From contig JAEZUG010000026.1 in the NCBI GenBank assembly GCA_023421135.1, forward strand, positions 1-64,000: DNA of 64,000 nt, given 5' to 3'. Numbering within the stretch: position 1 is the stretch's first letter; each line of letters starts with the position of its first letter. Below the pieces are notes generated by a model. The model saw nothing but the letters and a program-made list of their open reading frames with translations. It did not search any database and had not been told where the DNA came from. Shown here piece by piece: positions 1 to 7,600 of the stretch. The position numbers were made by a program, and so were the translations under genes. Source of the DNA: Candidatus Cloacimonadota bacterium (lineage in GTDB: Bacteria > Cloacimonadota > Cloacimonadia > Cloacimonadales > Cloacimonadaceae).

Positions 1-90
1 CGCTCAAAGGTATGGGCGGGAGCTAATATGTTCCTACGATTGGGCAACCCAAAAAAAAACCCAGGACTGCTTTACCAGATCTTTGCACAT

Positions 91-1116
91 TCAGCGATGG
101 CGCTGTTTATCCGTCATATCGTTAAACGGTGCAAAATCTCGAAACTCCTGCAGATTGTCTTCATCAATAAAATCCGGAATCGGCTTCAGGTCTTTGAACT
201 GGGAGAATATGCAGGTATAGATCATGCCATCGGCAATGACTTTCAATCGGAAATCCTCATAACCCAATGAGTAAAAGCTATCATCTGGCAGATCGCCCAC
301 CGGGCTGCCTTGCGGGTCAAAAGCCAATTCGGAAATGTGTGGACTGATGATCGTCTCGATGATACCGCCGCCGGGAGCCTTGCGGGGAGCATCGACTTCA
401 ATGGCATCCCAGGGATCGTAATGGCAGATACTATACACTCTATCACCATACTCATCATAAAGATGGTTGCCAAAGCGGATCGTGTCGAAACTTTTGAAGA
501 CTTTGCAGCCATTCTCAATATTGAAACTAGGCTCGCGATAACGCGTTAAAGCGTGGTGAGAGCCCATGATGACTAATACTTTGGTATGTCCGGGATGGTG
601 ATATGCCTTCAGTGCTTCCAGCCATTTATTTTCGTTGCAATCCTTCCAGATCAAATCAATCTCCTCCGGATTGGGCTTGCGGTTTTGTTCGCGGCATATT
701 TGGTTGTATAGCTTCCAGTCGTAGGGATCGTTCAGACCAACGCAGCGGATTTGCTTTTCAGGTGGGTTTATGCGGTTTTGCTGCCAGATCGTCCTGAATA
801 TATCCAGATACTCTTGGTATCCCCAAAATGCTTCCTGCCTGAGGGTGATGAGTTTTGCCAAAGGGAAATCGTACCACTCTTTGGACAGCAACTCGTCGAT
901 CAGAGCTAGATCCGCCCGACGGCCAAACTCCGTGGCCACTATCGTGATGCCATGATCCGGGAGAATTGGTATCAAACGATGATACAGCTCCACTTGCTGG
1001 CGAATATAGTGCATTTCTCCCAGAAGCACAATATCGTGATCCAAGAATTTTCCCAGAATGTAATCTACTGGTGGCTTTCCCTCATTCAGAAGACAATTGC
1101 TAAGAACACTATGCAT
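91..1116 (-). CDS. ChaN/EreA-like superfamily protein, function unknown
   Basis: This 341-residue cytoplasmic protein has no signal peptide or membrane segment. The N-terminal half resembles the ChaN / erythromycin-esterase-like / TIKI fold: a GEMHY motif at residues 33-37, a buried Glu in ATEFGRR near residue 63, and a GSHH motif at 185-188, which is the usual GE-H plus paired-His signature. The last 80 residues match nothing I recognise. GAGG eight bases before ATG supports the start. It lies 31 bases downstream of the S24-like gene at 1148-1402 and is probably cotranscribed with it. Known members of the superfamily include haem-binding proteins, esterases and metalloproteases, so the substrate cannot be predicted. 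The superfamily assignment is moderate; the function is unknown. Confidence 0.55.
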   Translation of the reverse strand: MHSVLSNCLLNEGKPPVDYILGKFLDHDIVLLGEMHYIRQQVELYHRLIPILPDHGITIVATEFGRRADLALIDELLSKEWYDFPLAKLITLRQEAFWGYQEYLDIFRTIWQQNRINPPEKQIRCVGLNDPYDWKLYNQICREQNRKPNPEEIDLIWKDCNENKWLEALKAYHHPGHTKVLVIMGSHHALTRYREPSFNIENGCKVFKSFDTIRFGNHLYDEYGDRVYSICHYDPWDAIEVDAPRKAPGGGIIETIISPHISELAFDPQGSPVGDLPDDSFYSLGYEDFRLKVIADGMIYTCIFSQFKDLKPIPDFIDEDNLQEFRDFAPFNDMTDKQRHR

Positions 1117-1147
1117 ATTTAAACCTCACAATTTCATGAACAGTGAA

Positions 1148-1402
1148 TCACGCCAACATCAGATGCATCATCATATTCCCTAAAAGCGAGATCTTTTCCC
1201 CCTGCATCGAGTCTACTACCAGGACTCGGTAATCGGCATTGAAGGGATGAAGCAGCACCTGCTGGCGCTGGTGATCGAACTTGATACGTTTCAGGGTGAT
1301 GCCATCATTCAATCTGACAGCGCAGACATAGCCATCGGTATTGCTCCAGTCATCCTTTCTCTGGATCACCACGATGTCGTTTTTCATGATCTGAGGCTCC
1401 AT
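1148..1402 (-). CDS. LexA/S24-like C-terminal domain protein lacking the catalytic Ser (copy 1)
   Basis: An 84-residue protein that aligns by eye with the C-terminal catalytic domain of LexA and phage repressors (peptidase family S24). It has MEPQIMKNDIVVIQ where LexA has SM..i.dGDl..V, and it keeps the dyad lysine in GITLKRI. The DNA-binding domain is absent, and translation starts at the Met that follows the usual nucleophile Ser. The codon before the start reads Ile, so the Ser is missing even if translation began upstream. A longer ATG-started frame exists (from 1477), but GAGGAAGG directly before the ATG at 1402 and the exact match to copy 2 (3861-4115) favour the short form. It heads an operon with the ChaN/EreA-like gene. 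It may be a non-cleaving dimerisation module or decoy; that role is inference. Confidence 0.7.
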   Translation of the reverse strand: MEPQIMKNDIVVIQRKDDWSNTDGYVCAVRLNDGITLKRIKFDHQRQQVLLHPFNADYRVLVVDSMQGEKISLLGNMMMHLMLA

Positions 1403-1818
1403 AATCCTTCCTCGGACATACTTTCTATTAAATGACACCCAAAGTGTCAGACAGCGACCAGTATGACAAATCGGCATAAACCTTTATCCGGTGCAGAGAT
1501 GCTTAGGACTGCATTCGGAAAGATGTCACAGTGGTTTTGGACTTCTTTGGACTGGTTTGTGACAGCTTTGTGTCAAATCTGGACTGATTTCAGACAGATT
1601 TCGGAACTGGCTGAGTCTCAACGAAATAGACCAGTTGGAAAGACTCGCAGTGTGAGTGGATTCGAGTCATTTTAAATTAAATGTCAACTCTGAAATACGT
1701 CTTAACCCTCTACTAAAAAATCTTTGGACTCAGGCTCTCAAAAAAATTTATGCATCAATCTGTCTATTGGGATTATTGCATTTAATCGAAACTCGAATAA
1801 TTAAATGGGGACATAATC
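1403..1818. other. Intergenic region with TGACAC/GTGTCA palindrome
   Basis: This non-coding stretch lies between the S24-like gene copy 1 and the 3' end of the MBL operon. It holds a palindrome, TGACAC-CCAAA-GTGTCA, at 1433-1449, and further GTGTCA or TGTCAC/GTGACA words near 1524, 1559 and 1570. It also repeats the phrase GGACTgrtTT several times between 1506 and 1610. A Trp-rich 70-codon frame on the plus strand (1463-1675) has no Shine-Dalgarno sequence and is not called. No convincing terminator was seen. Confidence 0.5.
1433..1449. promoter_or_regulatory. Candidate operator, perfect 6-base inverted repeat
   Basis: TGACAC and GTGTCA are separated by five bases, 31 bases upstream of the start of S24-like copy 1. 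The position would overlap or flank its promoter. A role as a repressor operator is inferred from symmetry and position only. Confidence 0.35.
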
Positions 1819-2067
1819 TCACCCTTTGTACTCAAGGATACCTATTCTCGCCATAGCCTGTTTGAATCTCGTTTCATTGAAGTTGTGAATCTCATCCAAG
1901 ACTGCGCTTCCATTACCGACAACGAAATATATCTCCTTCTTAACTACTTTGTATGTAACGCTTTCTGGACTGTCGAGATCAAACAATTTAACTTCCTCGG
2001 GACATAACATTGTGAAGTCACTAAACTTTGGCTGAAAGATAAGAATCAGTCGTTTGCATGACGTCAC
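1819..2067 (-). CDS. Small protein of unknown function in MBL operon (gene 5)
   Basis: About 82 residues from GTG at 2067, or 85 from TTG at 2076. GTG is preferred because AGGA lies about ten bases before it, while it sits only two bases before the TTG. The protein is soluble and mixed alpha/beta, with a hydrophobic strand-rich start (RLILIF), an acidic middle and a helical end. I do not recognise the family. It follows the 75-residue gene with about 16 bases between them and is the last gene of the minus-strand operon that starts at 4115. Operon membership rests on spacing and strand. Confidence 0.45.
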   Translation of the reverse strand: MTSCKRLILIFQPKFSDFTMLCPEEVKLFDLDSPESVTYKVVKKEIYFVVGNGSAVLDEIHNFNETRFKQAMARIGILEYKG

Positions 2068-2083
2068 AAAAATCAAATTCCTG

Positions 2084-2311
2084 CTATATGAAATTGGGAT
2101 AGTTTTTTAAGGCAGACTTCACACCTTTAATAATGGACACTATTCCAAAGTGAGTTCTAGATAGACTCTGTTTTTTTGAAAAGCAATCAAGTAATATTTC
2201 GTCACTTTTCATCATATCCATCAACTTAGCCTGAATACTGTTTGAAAAATCTCCGATGTTTACTCCAATTCCTTTTAACTGCTGCACTAGATAATCACGA
2301 GTGACTGACAT
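2084..2311 (-). CDS. Small helical protein of unknown function in MBL operon (gene 4)
   Basis: A 75-residue soluble, mostly helical protein with no Cys pairs, membrane segment or recognisable motif beyond amphipathic helices. The start is firm: AAAGGAGAT lies five bases before the ATG, the best Shine-Dalgarno sequence in the accessory region. The 55 bases upstream are AT-rich, with an ATATA-G-TATAT palindrome near 2365, so an internal promoter is possible. The gene sits between two other small unknown genes downstream of the MBL-fold gene. Small size and operon context would fit an accessory or immunity-like partner, but nothing in the sequence shows that. Confidence 0.55.
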   Translation of the reverse strand: MSVTRDYLVQQLKGIGVNIGDFSNSIQAKLMDMMKSDEILLDCFSKKQSLSRTHFGIVSIIKGVKSALKNYPNFI

Positions 2312-2366
2312 AACATCTCCTTTAATAGTATGAATTTACTTGTATCTTTTTTTGCTCCAAAATATA

Positions 2367-2615
2367 CTATATATGACACTCAAGCCACATAAATTCTATA
2401 CTCTGATGATCGCTATATGACCTAATACTTTTCTTATGAAATAACAGCCAAACTACATAGAGTGATTTATATTCTGAAGCAAGAATTTTGTCAATGATAT
2501 TATACGCACTTGCAAAACTCGTTAACTCATTACAGATCTTTCCTATCTTAATTTCAGTAACTATGCTTGCTTCTAATGGATGGTTGCATCTAAGCTTATT
2601 CCCTTTTGTTCGCAT
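2367..2615 (-). CDS. Small protein of unknown function overlapping MBL gene end (gene 3)
   Basis: An 82-residue frame whose only start codon (ATG at 2615) lies 43 bases inside the end of the MBL-fold gene, in another frame. The Shine-Dalgarno sequence is weak (GGAAG at a long distance), so expression would depend on translational coupling. The product is soluble with an amphipathic helical core and an aromatic-rich end. I do not recognise it. The overlap, operon position and plausible composition support a gene; the poor ribosome-binding site counts against it. Confidence 0.4.
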   Translation of the reverse strand: MRTKGNKLRCNHPLEASIVTEIKIGKICNELTSFASAYNIIDKILASEYKSLYVVWLLFHKKSIRSYSDHQSIEFMWLECHI

Positions 2616-3850
2616 GTAACAACATGGCTTCCATTAGTCAAACGATTGATTTCTTTAAGTGTAACTTGATCAGGATGACCATAGCGATTCCCGTTTGAGC
2701 AAGATGTATAGGCATAATCAGGGCTGTAGTAACTTAGGAACTTGGCATTGTAACCAGTATTGCTGCAATGATGGGTGACCTTGTAGTACTTTGTACGTTT
2801 GTTAGTTAAGTTGCATTTGCTTCCGAGAAACCCATCAATCTGCTCCCAACCTGCATCTCCTGGCAGAAGAAGATGTGATTTCTTAGTAACCACATCCATT
2901 ATTATTCCATGATGATTTTGGTCTGATGAGTTAGCTTTGTTAGCTAGATTACTTGCAGCAACCAAGCAAAAACCAAAACCACTTTTTGTTCTGGATTCTG
3001 TACCTCTGAGCTCGTAGAGAATGTTTCTGTCACTTGCTTCTCTTAGAAGTTTAAGAGCAGTCGTAGTCTTACCGACTGGCGTATGGCAGAATATAACAGC
3101 ATTGGGTTGTAAAGTAGTGATGATTTTTTGAGCACTCATGATATGATCATAGTGCAAATGTGAGATTATGAATCTCTCAATGAAGAATTCAGGATATTTT
3201 AGGTAAAGCCAATCATAAAATTCCGATTCACAAATAGCATTCTTATACTGATTTGAATGCAGATACGCATCAATAAGCCAGATTCTATTTCCTGGGAATC
3301 TAAGAACTATTGTGTCCCCTTGTCCTACGTTCATTACGTGGAGATTAATTTGAGGATGCTGAAGAAACTCAAGGTCAGATATCAGGTCTGATTCTGGAAT
3401 CACCTTATTTTTAACTTTATCGATAATTTCCTTGTATTCTTTTTCAACAGCTTTCTCAATTTTTCTATTACGATTGACTGATGCCAATGTGTCATCATTT
3501 AGATACCATATGTTCTGCACTTGGCTATTATGTGAATTAACGTATTCTCTTTTTAGCCCAGGATGATTCCACTCTACCTGAAAAGCTCTTCCACTGCTTA
3601 ACAATCCATCATCATCAGAAATGAAACTCGCATGACTGACTAGGTTCTTATCTGCTAATAAATATCGCACAGGTACTCGAACCTGATCATCGACATTAAC
3701 TAGTTTGATCCAATAACCACTTTCGCTCAGTTTCTTATCCACTCCTGATTTCTCACTTACTGGGAATACATCATCTACTATCCAAGTATCTTGCCAGGAT
3801 TGAACATCAATGTACTCCATTATAGTCTTAATATAATTACTTACTGCCAT
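2573..3850 (-). CDS. ComEC-like metallo-beta-lactamase-fold hydrolase with novel N-terminal region
   Basis: A 425-residue soluble protein. Residues about 165-425 form an MBL domain of the ComEC/Rec2 type: VGQGD at 175-179, the metal motif HLHYDH at 231-236, GDAG at 331-334, THH at 359-361 and NRYGHP at 388-393. All expected metal-binding positions appear intact, so a two-metal hydrolase acting on DNA or another phosphodiester is plausible. ComEC membrane segments are absent. The first 165 residues match nothing I recognise. The start has GAGGAT eight bases upstream, ten bases after the S24-like copy 2 gene. Stand-alone ComEC-like MBL proteins are often found in defence-like islands; the substrate and role here are inference. 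Confidence 0.75.
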   Translation of the reverse strand: MAVSNYIKTIMEYIDVQSWQDTWIVDDVFPVSEKSGVDKKLSESGYWIKLVNVDDQVRVPVRYLLADKNLVSHASFISDDDGLLSSGRAFQVEWNHPGLKREYVNSHNSQVQNIWYLNDDTLASVNRNRKIEKAVEKEYKEIIDKVKNKVIPESDLISDLEFLQHPQINLHVMNVGQGDTIVLRFPGNRIWLIDAYLHSNQYKNAICESEFYDWLYLKYPEFFIERFIISHLHYDHIMSAQKIITTLQPNAVIFCHTPVGKTTTALKLLREASDRNILYELRGTESRTKSGFGFCLVAASNLANKANSSDQNHHGIIMDVVTKKSHLLLPGDAGWEQIDGFLGSKCNLTNKRTKYYKVTHHCSNTGYNAKFLSYYSPDYAYTSCSNGNRYGHPDQVTLKEINRLTNGSHVVTCEQKGISLDATIH

Positions 3851-3860
3851 TTGTATATCC

Positions 3861-4115
3861 TCATCCCATCCTCAGCTGCATCACCATCGTCCCTATCAGC
3901 GAGATATCTTCTCCCTGCATCGAATCTACTACCTGGACTCGGTAATCAGCATTGAAGGGATGGAGTAGCACCTGCTGTCTCTGGTGATCGAACTGGATAC
4001 GTTTGAGGGTGATGCCATCATTCAATCTGACTGCACAAACAGAGCTATCGGTATTGCTCCAGTCATCCTTTCTTTGGATAAAAACGATGTCGTTATTCAT
4101 GATCTGAGGCTCCAT
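3861..4115 (-). CDS. LexA/S24-like C-terminal domain protein lacking the catalytic Ser (copy 2)
   Basis: An 84-residue paralogue of the protein at 1148-1402, with the same length, the same MEPQIM start and the same dyad Lys in GITLKRI; only about a dozen residues differ. The frame upstream is closed by a stop eight codons before the ATG with no start codon between, so the protein truly begins after the position of the missing catalytic Ser. GAGGAAGG precedes the ATG. A near-consensus promoter (4164-4192) lies upstream and the MBL-fold gene follows ten bases downstream, so this gene leads the operon 4115-1819. The high identity to copy 1 indicates recent duplication or conversion. Confidence 0.75.
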   Translation of the reverse strand: MEPQIMNNDIVFIQRKDDWSNTDSSVCAVRLNDGITLKRIQFDHQRQQVLLHPFNADYRVQVVDSMQGEDISLIGTMVMQLRMG

Positions 4116-4163
4116 AATCCTTCCTCGGATATACTTTCAAATCCATTTATTGTATTGAACTAC

Positions 4164-4192
4164 ATTATCTCAATTGCGTCATTATTTGTCAA
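4164..4192 (-). promoter_or_regulatory. Sigma70-type promoter of S24-like/MBL operon
   Basis: On the minus strand, TTGACA (4192-4187) and GATAAT (4169-4164) are separated by exactly 17 bases, matching consensus at 11 of 12 positions. The predicted start site lies near 4157, about 40 bases before the ATG at 4115. This is the strongest promoter-like sequence I noticed in the window. Confidence 0.75.
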
Positions 4193-4224
4193 GATCAATG
4201 CACCCATTTCATTGGGTGATCTTG
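4190..4224. promoter_or_regulatory. Two-tier inverted repeat abutting the -35 element
   Basis: CAAGAT...ATCTTG encloses CACCCA-TTTCAT-TGGGTG, giving two nested 6-base inverted repeats with a five-base bulge. It begins within the -35 element of the S24-like/MBL promoter, a typical place for a repressor or activator site. There is no T-tract, so it is unlikely to be a terminator. Confidence 0.45.
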
Positions 4225-4689
4225 ACTGATCCAGGAAAGATACATCATCTCATCTTGATTGGTCCCTTGAGACAGGCACAGCGAAGAAAAATCTCTTGCT
4301 TCAAAAAATTGATAAAGAGGCAGTTACGTATATGAGGAAAAGATTCCACAGCAAAGTGTCAACCAACTGACGAAAGTGTCCCCTATATATAAGTAAGGGG
4401 TACATTGCAGGAAGTCAGGTTCTGATAATGGCTCAGTGGATCGTTTTTCCAGCGAGCTGGATTGTCGATAGGGCAACAATGCGTGTATCTTTTAGATTAG
4501 CACGGCAATGGTGTAAACCAGGGCTCACACAACATTCTATATCACGGTACTCGCCACGGAGCGGATTCAGAAGCTGCATTGTAAGTGAAAGAAAATGACG
4601 AAGATAAGCTAAGTGTACATAAAAAACTTGACAGTAACTGTAAATTTGTTTTACAGTGCCATGTAAACAGAAGTGCGAAAGAGGTGATT
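4225..4689. other. Divergent intergenic region upstream of the large regulator
   Basis: This stretch lies between the divergent S24-like/MBL promoter and the regulator gene. It holds a direct repeat AAAGTGTC at 4353-4360 and 4373-4380 (20 bases apart, about two helical turns) and the ACAGT operator-like cluster at 4631-4657. No gene was found between 4225 and 4584. An in-frame ATG at 4585 lacks a ribosome-binding site. Confidence 0.5.
4628..4657 (+). promoter_or_regulatory. TTGACA box overlapped by ACAGT/ACTGT palindromes
   Basis: TTGACA at 4628-4633 is followed by two overlapping palindromes: ACAGT-A-ACTGT (4631-4641) and ACTGTAAA-TTTGT-TTTACAGT (4637-4657, perfect over eight bases). Three half-sites end 32 bases before the ATG at 4690. 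The site could be an operator for the regulator's own gene. No good -10 box was found, so the promoter itself is uncertain. Confidence 0.4.
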
Positions 4690-7600
4690 ATGCCAGAACG
4701 CTTGATGCACAAGATGCATAGTTTTGTTCAGGACAGATTCCCGCTCTCCAAGGTGATTGGGGTGCTCAGTGACAAGAATAGTAGCCACCTTTTGGAGATC
4801 ACGGGAAAATCGGGATCGGGGAAGTCTTATTTAATTGCCCCAATGCTGGAGGCTTTGAAGGATAGCTATAGCAAGATTGAGTACTTCTCGCCCAATCCTC
4901 TCCGTTACAATCATTTCAGGGATGTAATCAAGATTCTGACGGATATTGAGGATCAGAAGCTCGAGGACTTGCTGCTTACTCATCAGAAGGATTACAGCAC
5001 AGGGAAGAGGTACGATTTTTATTACTATATCACCGAGCAATTGCTGCAGGGCAAGCACTTTCATCAAATGCTGCTGGTGATCGACGATTGTGATGTGCTG
5101 GATCATTATACCAGGGACTTTCTGCAGTATTTGGTGCAATATACTGAGGATCTGGGAGTGCAGATTGTCGTCTTTTCGCAAAAGCGTCTCTTCAGCTTCT
5201 CAATCTTGGAACAAGTGCCTTCTGCCAGCGTGGATGAGATTCAAAAGTTACTCACCCAACTCTTTCCCCAAACAGACTTTTCTTATGTAAGCGAGAGTGA
5301 GATACTCTGCCGGATCAGCGATGGCAATCTGATGATCATGGAGAGGATTCTCATGGAGATGCTGAAAGGGAAAAATAAACCCGTCTTTGATCTCAGTCCC
5401 TATTTGGAGCGCTCTTTCAATGCAGTTCAGATCTACCACGAAGCTTTGGAAAAGCTCAGTAAAAGCCAAACTGAGATACTGATCGGTCTCTTTGCTTTGG
5501 ATGGTCTGGATGAAGAAGGCTTCAAACAAAGCCTGGGAACCGGCAAGACAGCCGAGAAAGACCTGAACGCTCTATTGGATCTGGGTTTGGTGAATCTGGT
5601 TAACCACAGGTTTGTCATTCAAAAGAAGAATGCCTTTTCTGAATGGCTAAAAAACAACCCTGGAGTGCTCTCTTCAGCCCTTTTAGTTAAGATCATCAAG
5701 CAACTCAGCAAAGATGATGCTACCGGGCAAGTATTGGCCAGGCTGCATTCTCTGGTTGGCACTTATCCAGAAGAGCTCTTTTTGGGGCTAATGCACCAGT
5801 TGGGACTGATCTGTGATAATGAGAATATGATTGCGCTCTTCGAGTATGCACTCAAGAATACTAAAGAGCCCGAAGCGATGCTAGAGCTCAACCTGAGAAT
5901 GGGCAGAGCCTTCTCGGATAACAACGAAAAGGACAAGGCCGTTGATTTCTTCCGCAAGTGTCTGCATATCTGCAGTGAAAACGATCTCCCGGCCGAAGAA
6001 GTGATCTTCCAACTTGCCAGTACCCTTTTTGAGATCAATTCATCTGCCTTTGCTCTGGAGATCATCAAAAAGTACTCACCTTCCACTATAGATCCCTGGA
6101 TGAAAGTGAGAATCCGTATGCTGAAAGCTGATATCCTGGTAGAATCTGAGGAGTATGAGGAGGCTATCCAAACCATCGAAGCAGTGATGCACTCTCTATC
6201 CAGCCTGGAAAACAAACTACACAGGTATCTTGCTCAAGCTGAGGCCAAGAAGATCAAAGGTAAGATCCATTACTACGTGAATGAATGGGATCAGGCTGAG
6301 ATAGCCTTCAAAGATGCAGAAAACATGTATCAACTCGCTGAAGACCAGAAGGGTCTGGCTGCGATATCAAACAACCTGGGTGTGCTATATATGTTCCAGG
6401 GTGATTGGGAGAAGAGCGAATACTGCTTTCTCAGAAGTCTTGCCATCGAAAAAGAGATTTACAACCTTAATGGCATCTCGGTTTGTTACAACAATCTGGG
6501 TGGTTTGATGGACGATAAAGGCGATCAGCTCCGTTCCATCTCTTATCTGGAAGAAGCACTCAAGATTCAGAAGTTGCTCAATGAGCCCTATAATATCTCA
6601 AATATATATAATAACATCGGGATTACCCTGATGGATCAGGGGCAATACGCTCAAGCCGAGGAAGTGCTGGTTAAATCCCTGGAAACGGCTACGGATTTTA
6701 ACTTTTTCAGGCATATAGTAGCATCTCTTAATAACCTTGGAGCGCTTCACTTTAAGAAGGGCAATTGGAATCTCTCAATCAGCTATTACGAGCAGGCCAT
6801 CAGCAAAAGTCAGGAGAATAGCTTCAATGAAGGCCTGCTGAGATCCTTTAATAACCTGGGTGAAGTCTATGAGAAACAAAACGAACTAAACTTGGCTTAT
6901 GATCTCTATTTCAAGGGGCTGGAGCTCTTGAGCACTGTCTCTGATGATTATATCAAGGCAGAGCTCTATGGTAATCTGGGCTCTGTGCTTACCAAGCTCC
7001 ACAAGTTCAAAGAAGCCTATGGCTATCTGGTGGAGAGCTTTGATTTCTTCAAATCCCTCAATGCCCGTGATAAGATAATGGAAGGATGCCAGAAGCAGGC
7101 TTACTACTTTATACTGACTCATAATCTTGAAAGTGCGGATTACTATCTGAAACAGGCCATGAAGATGGCTCATGAACAGAATCATCCCTTCGAGATTGGC
7201 AGATCTTTCTACCTACGGGCACTACTGGAACGTAAGGATCTGGAATCTGCCAAGACAAACCTGGAGGAGTCCATCAAGATGTTTGTGCAGACAGGGAGCA
7301 GTTACGAGCTTTCTCTGGCAAACTACGAACTGGCTTCGGTTCTCTTTGAGATGAAGGAATGGGAACCAGCTCTGCAGATTCTGAAGAATAACCGCAAGAT
7401 CATCCAGGAGTATGGCTCGATTAAGCTGTTGGAACAGAATGATATACTGTTGCAGAAGATATCCCGGGAGTATTCTGCTCAGATGCAGGACATCAAGTTT
7501 GAAGAAAACCTGCTGAATCAATTCTATGAGATCACGCAGAATCTGAACACTCTCACCGATTTAGATGTCCTAATCGAGAATTCTCTTTCCAGCCTGATTG

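Noticed and set aside
40..75. TTGGG-CAA-CCCAA hairpin followed by an A-run near the window start
   Set aside because: The stem is only five bases and the T-tract for minus-strand genes is on the wrong side; not a credible terminator for the 91-1116 gene.
1403..1477. 25-residue extension of S24-like copy 1
   Set aside because: Copy 2 has a stop in the same region and both copies share a Shine-Dalgarno sequence before the internal ATG.
4585..4689. 35-residue N-terminal extension of the large regulator
   Set aside because: The ATG at 4585 has no ribosome-binding site and the frame crosses the operator-like palindromes; GAGGTGAT before 4690 gives a better start.
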